DNA from: Pedobacter sp. B4-66
GTDB taxonomy: Bacteria; Bacteroidota; Bacteroidia; Sphingobacteriales; Sphingobacteriaceae
Direction of reading: 5' to 3'
NCBI RefSeq assembly: GCF_018492665.1
Contig: NZ_JAFVME010000009.1
Span: 1-64,000 of the forward strand
DNA: 64,000 nucleotides
The notes beneath the pieces are model-generated. The model did no database searches and was not told the origin of the DNA. It saw only the letters and a list, made by a program, of their open reading frames with translations. This document shows, piece after piece, positions 42,781 through 51,327 of the stretch. The first letter of the stretch is position 1; each line of letters opens with the position of its first letter. The translations under genes and the position numbers were made by a program.

Positions 42781-43254
42781 ATGAAAACCGGAGCACAACA
42801 CATCAATAAACAAGTAGAAGATCCTTCAACTGGTGAAATCATCTTAATAAATACTTGCACTCGTGATATTATTACGGTTTTCCCAACAATGAAGGAAAAA
42901 TATGACATTGAGTATCCGGACTATGCTCCAGAGCCCAATGCACTAAATGATTTACTACCATTATTAAAAGACAAAAACATTACTATTGTCTTAGGAACAT
43001 GGTGTGGAGATAGTCGGGAACAACTTCCTCATTTTCTAAAAACCATTGATTCATCATCCATCGTAGAAGAGAATATAACCTTCATCTGTGTAGACCGAGC
43101 GAAAGAAACAGAAGATGAATTATTAAAGGATTTAAATATAGATCGTGTGCCGACCTTTATTATTTATCAAAGCGAAGAAGAACTAGGTCGAATCATTGAA
43201 AAACCAACAATAAGTATCGAAGAAGACTTGGTACAAATATTATCAAAAAAATAA
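42781..43254 (+). CDS. Thioredoxin-like protein with a CGDS active site
   Basis: A 157-residue soluble thioredoxin-fold protein. The active-site region reads [16 protein letters not shown] (Cys near 75), so the usual CxxC is changed to CxxS; the cis-Pro loop VPTFIIYQ is kept. It may act as a monothiol redox or redox-sensing protein. No signal peptide. The ung gene begins 2 bp after its stop, so both are likely co-transcribed. Closest recognised family: thioredoxin-9-like proteins of Bacteroidota. Confidence 0.8.
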   Translation: MKTGAQHINKQVEDPSTGEIILINTCTRDIITVFPTMKEKYDIEYPDYAPEPNALNDLLPLLKDKNITIVLGTWCGDSREQLPHFLKTIDSSSIVEENITFICVDRAKETEDELLKDLNIDRVPTFIIYQSEEELGRIIEKPTISIEEDLVQILSKK

Positions 43255-43256
43255 AC

Positions 43257-43934
43257 ATGTCAATTACTTTAGAAAAAAGCTGGCTTAAAGAACTAGAACC
43301 CGAATTTGAAAAAAGCTACATGAAAGATTTAAAATCTTTCTTGCAGCAGGAAAAGCAACAAGGAGTTACAGTTTTCCCTAAAGGATCAGACGTTTTTAAC
43401 GCCTTAAATCACACTCCATTTGACAAAGTAAAAGTAGTGATCTTAGGGCAAGATCCTTATCATGGACAAGGACAAGCTCATGGATTATCTTTTTCCGTTC
43501 AAAAAGGAGTTACCGTTCCTCCATCTTTAAAAAATATATACAAGGAACTTTCAACCGACATAGGAGGTTTTTCTATCCCAACACATGGCAATCTAACCAA
43601 ATGGGCGGATGATGGTGTTTTACTACTCAATGCCACCTTAACAGTAAGGGCACACGAAGCGGGATCTCATCAGAAAAGAGGCTGGGAAACGTTTACGGAT
43701 AAAGTAATAAGTCAATTATCGGAACAAAGGCTGGGTATTGTTTTTCTTTTATGGGGTAGATATGCTCAAAACAAATCATCGCTGATCGACCAAACAAAAC
43801 ATACCATTTTGGCCGCAGCTCACCCCTCACCTTTCTCAGCTTATAATGGATTTCTTGGATGCAGACATTTTTCTAAGGCCAATGCTATATTAGAAAAACA
43901 AGGCCTTAGTCCAATTGATTGGCAAATTATCTAA
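43257..43934 (+). CDS. ung: Uracil-DNA glycosylase
   Basis: Ung removes uracil from DNA to start base-excision repair. The 225-residue protein has the catalytic [18 protein letters not shown] region (Asp in GQDPYH), the uracil-binding LLLNATLTV and the DNA-intercalation HPSPFSAY motif. It is nearly adjacent to the thioredoxin-like gene. It ends 6 bp from the convergent Lrp-type gene. Confidence 0.96.
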   Translation: MSITLEKSWLKELEPEFEKSYMKDLKSFLQQEKQQGVTVFPKGSDVFNALNHTPFDKVKVVILGQDPYHGQGQAHGLSFSVQKGVTVPPSLKNIYKELSTDIGGFSIPTHGNLTKWADDGVLLLNATLTVRAHEAGSHQKRGWETFTDKVISQLSEQRLGIVFLLWGRYAQNKSSLIDQTKHTILAAAHPSPFSAYNGFLGCRHFSKANAILEKQGLSPIDWQII

Positions 43935-43940
43935 TATGAA

Positions 43941-44411
43941 TTAGTATTCCAAAGGAACGATTGGTTCCTTTTTGGTGGTAGACATGATCATCATAGTCTG
44001 GAAAGTTTTAACTACAGATATTTTACTAATCTTATCCATAATTAAACGTTCATAGGCCTTAATATCATTAACATAAACCTTTAGTAAGAAATCCGCCTGT
44101 CCCGTTACGTGATGACATTCCGTAATTTCCTTAATCTGATTTACCTCGTCTAAAAAGATTTGAATAGTATTATTCTTATGAAAATCTAATTGAACCTGGA
44201 TAAACGTTTTAATGCCTAAACCTAACTTCTCTTCATCAACCAAAGCATGGTAGCTTTTGATAAAACCCGACATCTCTAATTTACGTACCCTTTCCAACGT
44301 AGGAGCCGGCGAAAGTCCTATCTCCTGAGATAACAATAAATTAGTTATCCGTCCATTTTCTTGTAGTAATTTAAGAATTTTAAAATCAGTTTTATCTAGT
44401 TCTGCTGCCAT
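43941..44411 (-). CDS. Lrp/AsnC family transcriptional regulator
   Basis: A 156-residue regulator from the ATG at 44411 (MAAELDKTDFKILKLLQENG); a longer frame with a hydrophobic upstream segment is unlikely to be translated. The N-terminal helix-turn-helix (LLSQEIGLSPAPTLERVRKLE) and the C-terminal RAM domain (CHHVTGQADFLLKVYV) are typical. The RAM domain should bind an amino acid or related metabolite. It is divergent from the mntR-type gene. Targets unknown. Confidence 0.9.
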   Translation of the reverse strand: MAAELDKTDFKILKLLQENGRITNLLLSQEIGLSPAPTLERVRKLEMSGFIKSYHALVDEEKLGLGIKTFIQVQLDFHKNNTIQIFLDEVNQIKEITECHHVTGQADFLLKVYVNDIKAYERLIMDKISKISVVKTFQTMMIMSTTKKEPIVPLEY

Positions 44412-44515
44412 TAGTTTTATTAATATTATCCAAAGGTAGAATAAGAATGCGTTACATGCCAAATTTTATTCTAAAATTGTTACAATTATTTACAGTTTAT
44501 TTCTTAATATTTTTT

Positions 44516-44523
44516 TAGATTTG
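44516..44523 (+). promoter_or_regulatory. -7 box of the mntR-mntH operon
   Basis: TAGATTTG is a perfect TAnnTTTG match and overlaps the left arm of the operator palindrome at 44521-44544. Confidence 0.7.
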
Positions 44524-44544
44524 TCTAAACCAATAGTTAGACAA
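44521..44544 (+). promoter_or_regulatory. Probable MntR/DtxR-type operator
   Basis: TTGTCTAA-accaatag-TTAGACAA is a perfect palindrome with 8-bp arms and an 8-nt spacer. It covers the 3' part of the -7 box and the presumed transcription start, and ends 6 bp before the start of the metalloregulator gene, as expected for autorepression. Confidence 0.8.
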
Positions 44545-44550
44545 CTATAA

Positions 44551-45204
44551 ATGCAATCCTTTACAGAAGAGAACTATCTTAAAATTATATACCACCTTTC
44601 GCTTAATACCGAAAGTACAGTACAAACCAATGCTATTGCGGAAAGAATACAAACCAAAGCTGCATCGGTTACAGATATGATAAAGAAATTAGCTGACAAG
44701 CAATTAGTTGATTACAAAAAATATCAGGGAGTAAAGCTTACTGACTCAGGCAAAGCCGCAGCAATCAATATCGTAAGAAGGCATAGGCTTTGGGAAGTGT
44801 TTCTTGTTGAAAAACTGAATTTTAAATGGGACGAGGTTCACGACATCGCCGAAGAGCTAGAGCACATCAAATCTCCAGAGCTAATTGAACGCCTGGATGA
44901 ATTTCTAGCCTTCCCTAAAAATGACCCTCACGGCGACCCTATTCCAGATAAGAATGGAAAGCTAGATAATACAATATTTATAAAATTAAGTAAGCTTAAA
45001 ATCGGAGATAAAGGTTTAATAATGGGGGTTAGTGAACACTCTTCACTTTTTTTACAACATCTCGAAAAGCTGGGTCTTACTCTAGGCAAACAAATAAAAA
45101 TTACAGAAATCACTGATTTTGATGGTTCTGTAGAGTTAAATGTAGAAAACAAACAAATTAATGTAAGCAGGGAAGTGGCAAAACACATCCTCATTAAGAT
45201 ATAA
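44551..45204 (+). CDS. mntR: DtxR/MntR family metal-dependent repressor
   Basis: A 217-residue metalloregulator with an N-terminal winged helix (about 5-65, TNAIAERIQTKAASVTDMIKKL), a dimerisation and metal-binding domain (RRHRLWEVFLVEKLNFKWDEVHDIAEELEHIKSPEL, with E/H ligands), and an SH3-like C-terminal domain (from about 145). This three-domain form is the IdeR/DtxR/MntR type. It should repress the downstream transporter gene when Mn(II) (or Fe(II)) is bound. The palindrome TTGTCTAA/TTAGACAA just before it is the likely operator. The transporter gene starts 1 bp after its stop. Confidence 0.9.
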   Translation: MQSFTEENYLKIIYHLSLNTESTVQTNAIAERIQTKAASVTDMIKKLADKQLVDYKKYQGVKLTDSGKAAAINIVRRHRLWEVFLVEKLNFKWDEVHDIAEELEHIKSPELIERLDEFLAFPKNDPHGDPIPDKNGKLDNTIFIKLSKLKIGDKGLIMGVSEHSSLFLQHLEKLGLTLGKQIKITEITDFDGSVELNVENKQINVSREVAKHILIKI

Positions 45205-45205
45205 C

Positions 45206-47086
45206 ATGAACAAACCTGAGACCACCACAAAAAATTCTGGATCATTAAGTGAAGTGCATCAAAGTGTCGACACCAGCAAAAGAACCGGTTGGCGTCGGAT
45301 ACTATCTTTTATAGGGCCTGCCTACCTTGTCAGTGTTGGCTATATGGATCCAGGAAATTGGGCTACAGACATTGCAGGAGGCAGTAAGTTTGGCTATCAA
45401 CTCATCTGGATACTACTAATGTCTAACCTTATTGCCCTGCTTCTTCAATCGCTTAGTGCTCGTTTAGGTATTGTAAGAGGTTTGGATCTTGCACAGGCTT
45501 CAAGAAATGGTTATCCAAAATGGGTAAACATCCCCCTCTTTGGTTTGGCTCAAACTGCAATTATAGCATGTGATCTGGCTGAGATAATAGGTATGGCCAT
45601 AGGTTTAAACTTACTGTTTGGCTTACCTTTAATATGGGGAATTAGCTTAACCATCTTTGACACCGTACTCCTTCTTTTTCTACTTAACAAAGGGATGCGC
45701 AAAATGGAAGCCTTTATTGTATCAATGGTTTTTATAGTAGGCGTTTCATTTTTAGTTGAAATGTTTATTGTAGAGCCTTCTCTAAAGGAGATTATAAGAG
45801 GTTTTGAACCAACCATACTTTCTGGTGAATCTTTATACATAGCTATAGGTATTATTGGGGCAACCGTTATGCCACATAACCTATACCTGCATTCTTCACT
45901 GGTACAAACCAGAAAATTTGAAAGAGACGACAAGGGAATTAAAGAGGCTATAAAATTTAATTTCATTGATACAGCGGTAGCTCTAAACCTTGCATTCTTT
46001 GTAAACGCTGCCATTTTAATCCTTGCAGCTGCAGCATTCTATAAAAATGGTTTACATGAAGTAGCTGAAATTCAGGACGCGCACAAGTTACTTCAAAACA
46101 TTTTTGGTAATGTTGCCCCTGCCCTTTTTGCCATTGCACTTATTGCAGCAGGACAGAGCTCTACAGTTACTGGTACTTTAGCAGGGCAAATAGTAATGGA
46201 GGGACACTTAAAACTTCGTATTGAACCTTGGTTACGTAGGTTAATTACTCGTTTACTGGCAATTATACCAGCTTTTTTCACTATATTATGGTTTGGCGAA
46301 GATGCTTTAGGTGGCTTATTAATTCTGAGTCAGGTAGTTTTAAGTCTTCAACTCGGTTTTGCGGTAATCCCATTAATTCACTTCACATCTGATAAACGTA
46401 CAATGAAAGGATTTGCCATCAAACCATGGGTAAAAATTCTTGCCTGGACAAGTTCTCTGGTTATCGTTTCTTTAAACGTTAAACTCGTTGTAGAAGAAAT
46501 AAAAACCTGGGGTGCTGATGGAGGTTGGTATGTTTATGGCATAATAGTTCCATTAGCCATACTTATCGGATTGCTTTTATTATATGTTTTTATATATCCA
46601 TTAGTTGGCAAAATTAAGCAAGCTCAAAATGTTGCTCCCCATGGCAACGCGCTTAATATAGACGAAGTTGAAAAAATCCATTACAAGCGAATTGGTATTA
46701 CTGTTGACTTTTCTGTTAACGACAGAAATACCATCAGGCATGCTTTAATTCAAGGAGGTAAACAGGCCAACTATCACCTAATTCACGTAGTTGAAACGGC
46801 CGTAGCCCGTTATCATGGAGATTCTGCAATGGATTACGAAACACAAAGTGATACAGAAAACCTGGAAAAGTATAGTGCTAATTTAGCCCACCTTGGCTAC
46901 AAATCAACTATCCATATTGGTTACGGAGGGACTGTAAAAGCAATTGTAGACATTACCAAAGAAAGTAACCTCGAATTGCTTGTTATGGGCGCTCACGGGC
47001 ACAAAGGCTTAAAGGATCTTATCTTAGGGACAACCGTGAATTCTGTACGTCATAAAGTCTCTATTCCAGTGCTTATTGTAAGATAA
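45206..47086 (+). CDS. mntH: Nramp metal transporter fused to a universal stress domain
   Basis: A 626-residue inner-membrane divalent-metal/proton symporter. The Nramp core has the metal-site motif MDPGNWATDIAGG near residue 47 and MPHNLYLHS near 223, over about eleven membrane helices up to residue 470. From about 490 a soluble cytoplasmic universal stress protein-like domain follows (YKRIGITVDFSVNDRNTIRHAL, LLVMGAHGHKGLKDLILGTTVNSVRHKVSIPVLIVR, the nucleotide-binding GxxGH...G pattern). This MntH-USP fusion may let nucleotide level or stress control metal uptake; that is inference. It forms an operon with the upstream mntR-type gene. Confidence 0.92.
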   Translation: MNKPETTTKNSGSLSEVHQSVDTSKRTGWRRILSFIGPAYLVSVGYMDPGNWATDIAGGSKFGYQLIWILLMSNLIALLLQSLSARLGIVRGLDLAQASRNGYPKWVNIPLFGLAQTAIIACDLAEIIGMAIGLNLLFGLPLIWGISLTIFDTVLLLFLLNKGMRKMEAFIVSMVFIVGVSFLVEMFIVEPSLKEIIRGFEPTILSGESLYIAIGIIGATVMPHNLYLHSSLVQTRKFERDDKGIKEAIKFNFIDTAVALNLAFFVNAAILILAAAAFYKNGLHEVAEIQDAHKLLQNIFGNVAPALFAIALIAAGQSSTVTGTLAGQIVMEGHLKLRIEPWLRRLITRLLAIIPAFFTILWFGEDALGGLLILSQVVLSLQLGFAVIPLIHFTSDKRTMKGFAIKPWVKILAWTSSLVIVSLNVKLVVEEIKTWGADGGWYVYGIIVPLAILIGLLLLYVFIYPLVGKIKQAQNVAPHGNALNIDEVEKIHYKRIGITVDFSVNDRNTIRHALIQGGKQANYHLIHVVETAVARYHGDSAMDYETQSDTENLEKYSANLAHLGYKSTIHIGYGGTVKAIVDITKESNLELLVMGAHGHKGLKDLILGTTVNSVRHKVSIPVLIVR

Positions 47087-47109
47087 AATTGAGATATTAG
47101 CGGATTCTT

Positions 47110-47559
47110 ATGAAAAACGATATCCAGATTAAAAATAAAAGAGCCTATTTCGATTACCACATTATTGAAAAATATAATGCGGGAATTGCTTTATTAGGTA
47201 CAGAAATAAAAGCCATCAGACAAGGTAAAGCCAACATGTCTGACGCATTTTGCATGTTCATAGGCAACACACTATATGTAAGAAACCTACACATCTCAGA
47301 ATACAGCCATAGCTCTTTCCATCACCATGATATTAAACGCGACAGAGTTCTGCTCTTGCAGAAAAAGGAGCTTAAAAAGCTTAAAGTAAAAGGGGAAGAA
47401 AAAGGCTACACTATAGTTCCTCTACGTATTTTCACTAATGAAAGAGGCTTTGCTAAAATGGAGATTGCCTTAGCGCAGGGTAAAAAAGAATTTGATAAAA
47501 GAGATAGCATTAAAGATAGAGAATCGAAAAGGGAAATGGACAGGGCTATGAAATTCTAA
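47110..47559 (+). CDS. smpB: SsrA-binding protein
   Basis: SmpB binds tmRNA and delivers it to stalled ribosomes in trans-translation. The 149-residue protein has the IKNKRAYFDYHIIEKYNAGIALLGTEIKA barrel core, HISEYSHSSFHHHDIKRDRVLLL, and a basic C-terminal tail ending in KRDSIKDRESKREMDRAMKF that should fold in the mRNA channel. It lies 23 bp downstream of the mntH gene; no terminator is seen between them. The tmRNA gene is not in this window. Confidence 0.96.
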   Translation: MKNDIQIKNKRAYFDYHIIEKYNAGIALLGTEIKAIRQGKANMSDAFCMFIGNTLYVRNLHISEYSHSSFHHHDIKRDRVLLLQKKELKKLKVKGEEKGYTIVPLRIFTNERGFAKMEIALAQGKKEFDKRDSIKDRESKREMDRAMKF

Positions 47560-47576
47560 CAGCCCTGCAAAAAAAA

Positions 47577-48233
47577 TTACCAGGCCTGATCCCCAACCAA
47601 AGGTACAAATCTGAAAGTATCCAATTCGATCCTTTCATAATCAGTTTCGCTCACACGTATAACTGTTACCATTTTCTGCGAATGTTCATCCCCTACCGGA
47701 ATCACTAAGATACCGCCAATTTTAAGTTGCTTAAGTAATATCTCAGGTACAAACGGGGCACCTGCTGTTACAATGATCTTATGATAAGGGGCATGATCGG
47801 CAATACCTTTAGATCCATCTCCAAAAAAGAAATGTGCATTGTATCCCATTCCAGGTAAAACCCTGATGGTGTGTCTATATATACTTTCCTGACGTTCAAT
47901 AGTGTACACATTGGCACCAAGCTCCATTAAAATACAGGTTTGGTAACCTGAACCGGTACCAATTTCAAGAACTTTATCACCTTTTTTTATGTGTAGTAAC
48001 TCGCTTTGATAGGCCACAGTGTAAGGTTGCGAAATAGTTTGTCCATCACCAATCGGAAAGGCTATATCTTTATACGCTTGGTTCCAAAAAGTCTCATCAA
48101 AGAAGAAATGACGTGGTACTTTACCGATAGCCTTCAGTACTTTCTTATCAGTGATACCCCTTGCTTCCAGGTGTTCAACTAATTTCTTTCTCCCTCCCTT
48201 TTCTCTGTAATTGTCAACAAACTTGTACGCCAT
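47577..48233 (-). CDS. pcm: Protein-L-isoaspartate O-methyltransferase
   Basis: Pcm methylates isoaspartyl residues so that damaged proteins can be repaired. The 218-residue SAM-dependent enzyme has the family PRHFFFDETFWNQAYKD and GQTISQPYTVA stretches, the SAM site VLEIGTGSGYQTCILMELGA and KIIVTAGAPFVPE. The length fits. It converges with smpB. Confidence 0.94.
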   Translation of the reverse strand: MAYKFVDNYREKGGRKKLVEHLEARGITDKKVLKAIGKVPRHFFFDETFWNQAYKDIAFPIGDGQTISQPYTVAYQSELLHIKKGDKVLEIGTGSGYQTCILMELGANVYTIERQESIYRHTIRVLPGMGYNAHFFFGDGSKGIADHAPYHKIIVTAGAPFVPEILLKQLKIGGILVIPVGDEHSQKMVTVIRVSETDYERIELDTFRFVPLVGDQAW

Positions 48234-48333
48234 AGCACCCCAAAAATAGCCTTTTCAAATCTAATAAAGTTAATTATTTAGGACCAAAAAGTTAAAAAAA
48301 GGCTAATACGCACAAAATCAATCCCAATAAAAA

Positions 48334-50835
48334 TTAGTAGGGATCAACATCCACTTGAATGTTTACTGCACGGTAGTCCTTTTCTGATTGAAACATTAGA
48401 ATTGTTTCTTTCAATATCGACTTCACCTTCTGTACTGAAGTATTTTTATCACTTTTAATGATTACCTGCTTTATGTAATAATTTCTTACTCGTGATACTA
48501 ATGGCTGTTCAGGGCCAAGCACCCTGCCGCCAAGCTGTCCTTTAAGAATATTAGCAAACTTCTGCGAAGCCACATTTAACAGATCAGCATCCTTATGTTT
48601 GATATTAACAAAAATTAGTCTTGTAAACGGGGGATAATTAAACTGTCTGCGTTCTGCAAGTTCCTCATTATACATTTCCAGGTATTTATTATCAATAACC
48701 TGATTAATAATCCTGTGATTGTCATCATAAGCCTGTATAATCACCTTTCCTTGTTTATCTCTTCTACCGGCCCTACCCGCAACCTGTGCCAATAACTGAT
48801 AGCTTCTTTCAAAGGCCCTGAAATCTGGATAATTTAAAAGCGTATCTGCATTAATTACACCTATCAAGGTCACATTATCAAAGTCTAATCCTTTAGCAAC
48901 CATCTGGGTACCAATCAGAATATCAGTCTTTTTCTCCTGAAAATCAGAAATTATTTGCTGCAAACCATTCTTAGTCCGCGTACTATCAACATCCAATCTC
49001 GAAATTTTAGCTTCAGGAAAAATCAAACTGAGTTCCTCTTCCACCCTTTCCGTACCAAAGCCTTTTTGTTCAATGTGTACTGATCCGCAGGCCGGACAAA
49101 TGTTAATACTACTCTGATGATAGCCACAATAATGACAATGCAATTTACCACTTGTTTTATGGTAAGTTAAACTCACATCACAATTCACACATTTAGGAGC
49201 ATAGCCACAGGTGCCACAAATTAAAATGGTAGCATAACCCCGTCTATTTTGAAACAGGATCACTTGCTCTTTATTTTCGAGTGTAAAAGTGATTTCCTCA
49301 ACCAACTTACTAGAAAAATACGAAATCATTTTTTTCCGTTTGGTTTCTTCAGAAATACTGATTACTTCCTGTAAAGGTAGCTCCACACCACCAAATCGCT
49401 CAGTAATACTTACAAGACCATACTTTCCATTAACAGCATTATAATAACTTTCAATAGAAGGAGTAGCCGAACCCAGAACAATTTTAGCTTGATATAGGTG
49501 TGACAAATAAACAGCTACATCTCTTGCCTGATATCTTGGGGATGGCTCATTCTGTTTATATGAAGATTCATGTTCCTCATCAACCACTATCAGTTTTAAT
49601 TCTTTAAAAGGTAGAAACACTGCAGAACGAGCGCCTAAAACTACCCTATACTTCCCATTCAATACCTTATTCCAAATCTCTACACGCTCGTTGTTATTAA
49701 ATTTAGAATGATAAACACCAATAGCATCACCAAAATAACGCTGTATCCGTTCAACTATCTGAGTGGTTAATGCAATTTCAGGCAGTAAGAACAATACCTG
49801 CCCACCATTTTCAATTGCCTTTTCAATCAGTTTTATATATATCTGTGTTTTCCCTGATGCGGTAACACCATGTAATAACATCACTTCTTTATCAACAAAG
49901 CCATCTTCAATCTGCTGCAAGGCTTTACTTTGGGCCTCACTAAGTTCAAAGTTTAGCACAAAGTCATCAGCACTTTCCAACAGCCGGCTAACCGGACGCT
50001 TATATACGGCAAAAATATCTTTATCTATAAGGGTTTTAAGCGCAGCAGTACCACAGGCACTCTCCTCAAGCAACTGTTGCTTTGATATAGTTGTCTGTTG
50101 CTTAGAAAGCTTTAAATAAGCCAAGAGTGCATTCAATTGCTTAGGTGCTCTCTCTAAAATAGAAAACAATTGCTTTAAGTTCTCTTCCTCGTTATAAAAC
50201 GGTTGTAAAGAAATGAAGGACTTCAGCAATGGCTTATACTTTTCAACTACCTCTTCAGCGATGTAAACCATTCCCTTACCCAACAAGGAATTGATGATCG
50301 GATAAACCGTTTTCTGACCAAGCAAAGCCGATACATCATCAATAGTTAATCGAGGCCGACTCCTTAGTGCATTTAAGATAATCTGCTCTTTATCTGTAAA
50401 AACAATCTCCAGAACAACTCCATCCTCATCAGCAAGCGGACTTTCCTCTTTTAATACAATAATGGTTTCACTTGCCAACTTCAATCCTGTTGGCAATGCG
50501 GCCGACATTACATCTCCTTCATTACAGAGATAATAGGAAGTCATCCAGTCCCACAAATGAAGTTGCTGTGCAGTAATAATCGGATAGGCATCAACTACAT
50601 CAATAATGTACTTAGCTTCGTAAACATCAGGAGCTTTCCTACTGACACTTTTTATTAATGCTGTATAGATTTTATTCTTTCCGAACTGAACCACTACTCG
50701 TTTTCCAATAGCAATCTGATCATTTAGTTCAAAAGGAACACGATAAATATAGTTTTTAGACAGAGAGAGAGGTAAGATTACCTCAATAAAAAGGGTCTCC
50801 CTTTCTTCAAATTCCGGATCAAGAAAATCCAACAT
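48334..50835 (-). CDS. priA: Primosomal protein N' (replication-restart helicase)
   Basis: PriA reloads the replisome at stalled forks. The 833-residue protein has an N-terminal DNA-binding domain (about 1-110), a Walker A motif (LLHGVTASGKTQIY), a DEEH Walker B (LIVVDEEHESSYKQ), zinc-binding cysteines in CGTCGYAPKCVNCD and CHYCGYHQSSINICPACG, and the helicase motifs GTQMVAKGLDFDNV and QVAGRAGRRDKQG. The start overlaps the stop of the DUF423 gene in a TAATG junction. Confidence 0.96.
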   Translation of the reverse strand: MLDFLDPEFEERETLFIEVILPLSLSKNYIYRVPFELNDQIAIGKRVVVQFGKNKIYTALIKSVSRKAPDVYEAKYIIDVVDAYPIITAQQLHLWDWMTSYYLCNEGDVMSAALPTGLKLASETIIVLKEESPLADEDGVVLEIVFTDKEQIILNALRSRPRLTIDDVSALLGQKTVYPIINSLLGKGMVYIAEEVVEKYKPLLKSFISLQPFYNEEENLKQLFSILERAPKQLNALLAYLKLSKQQTTISKQQLLEESACGTAALKTLIDKDIFAVYKRPVSRLLESADDFVLNFELSEAQSKALQQIEDGFVDKEVMLLHGVTASGKTQIYIKLIEKAIENGGQVLFLLPEIALTTQIVERIQRYFGDAIGVYHSKFNNNERVEIWNKVLNGKYRVVLGARSAVFLPFKELKLIVVDEEHESSYKQNEPSPRYQARDVAVYLSHLYQAKIVLGSATPSIESYYNAVNGKYGLVSITERFGGVELPLQEVISISEETKRKKMISYFSSKLVEEITFTLENKEQVILFQNRRGYATILICGTCGYAPKCVNCDVSLTYHKTSGKLHCHYCGYHQSSINICPACGSVHIEQKGFGTERVEEELSLIFPEAKISRLDVDSTRTKNGLQQIISDFQEKKTDILIGTQMVAKGLDFDNVTLIGVINADTLLNYPDFRAFERSYQLLAQVAGRAGRRDKQGKVIIQAYDDNHRIINQVIDNKYLEMYNEELAERRQFNYPPFTRLIFVNIKHKDADLLNVASQKFANILKGQLGGRVLGPEQPLVSRVRNYYIKQVIIKSDKNTSVQKVKSILKETILMFQSEKDYRAVNIQVDVDPY

Positions 50836-51230
50836 TATTTACTTTTTAAAGCCGCTAAAAGTAACGAAATCCAGCCAAGAATCAGCAGCAAACCACCAAT
50901 TGGAGTTACAGGACCAATATAATCTACAAAACCAATATTTGTCACACTTCTGGTAGCCAATAAATATAGGGAGCCTGAAAACAACAGTATCCCAAAGGTA
51001 AAAAAGCCATAAGCCAGATTTATAAATTTACGCTGGCTTGCTTCGGTCCCTTTAAACTGAGCAAGAAAAAGCAAAGCGAAAGTATGATAAAACATATATT
51101 CCACCCCTTTTGCCCAAATCTCAATTGAGCTTGCATCAACTACTTTCTTTAATCCATGCGCACCAAAAGCTCCAAGCATTACTGCTATAGCTCCAAATAA
51201 AGATGCGGTTACCAATATACGTCTATTCAT
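50835..51230 (-). CDS. DUF423 family small membrane protein
   Basis: A 131-residue integral membrane protein with four hydrophobic segments (about 5-22, 45-60, 70-90 and 105-125). The N-terminus (LFGAIAVMLGAFGAHGLKKVV) and KGVEYMFYHTFALL match the DUF423 family, whose function is unknown. It is translationally coupled to priA. No metal-binding or catalytic signature is seen. Confidence 0.88.
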   Translation of the reverse strand: MNRRILVTASLFGAIAVMLGAFGAHGLKKVVDASSIEIWAKGVEYMFYHTFALLFLAQFKGTEASQRKFINLAYGFFTFGILLFSGSLYLLATRSVTNIGFVDYIGPVTPIGGLLLILGWISLLLAALKSK

Positions 51231-51327
51231 TATATGTTAAACCCACAATTTTAGTTAACAAACTTAACAAACTTGAAGCATTTATTATTAATCCCAACTA
51301 TTAAAATTAAATTTGTAGTAACAGCAA

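Noticed and set aside
45550..46281. Minus-strand frames opposite the mntH gene
   Set aside because: They mirror the membrane helices of a clear transporter and have no own start or family.
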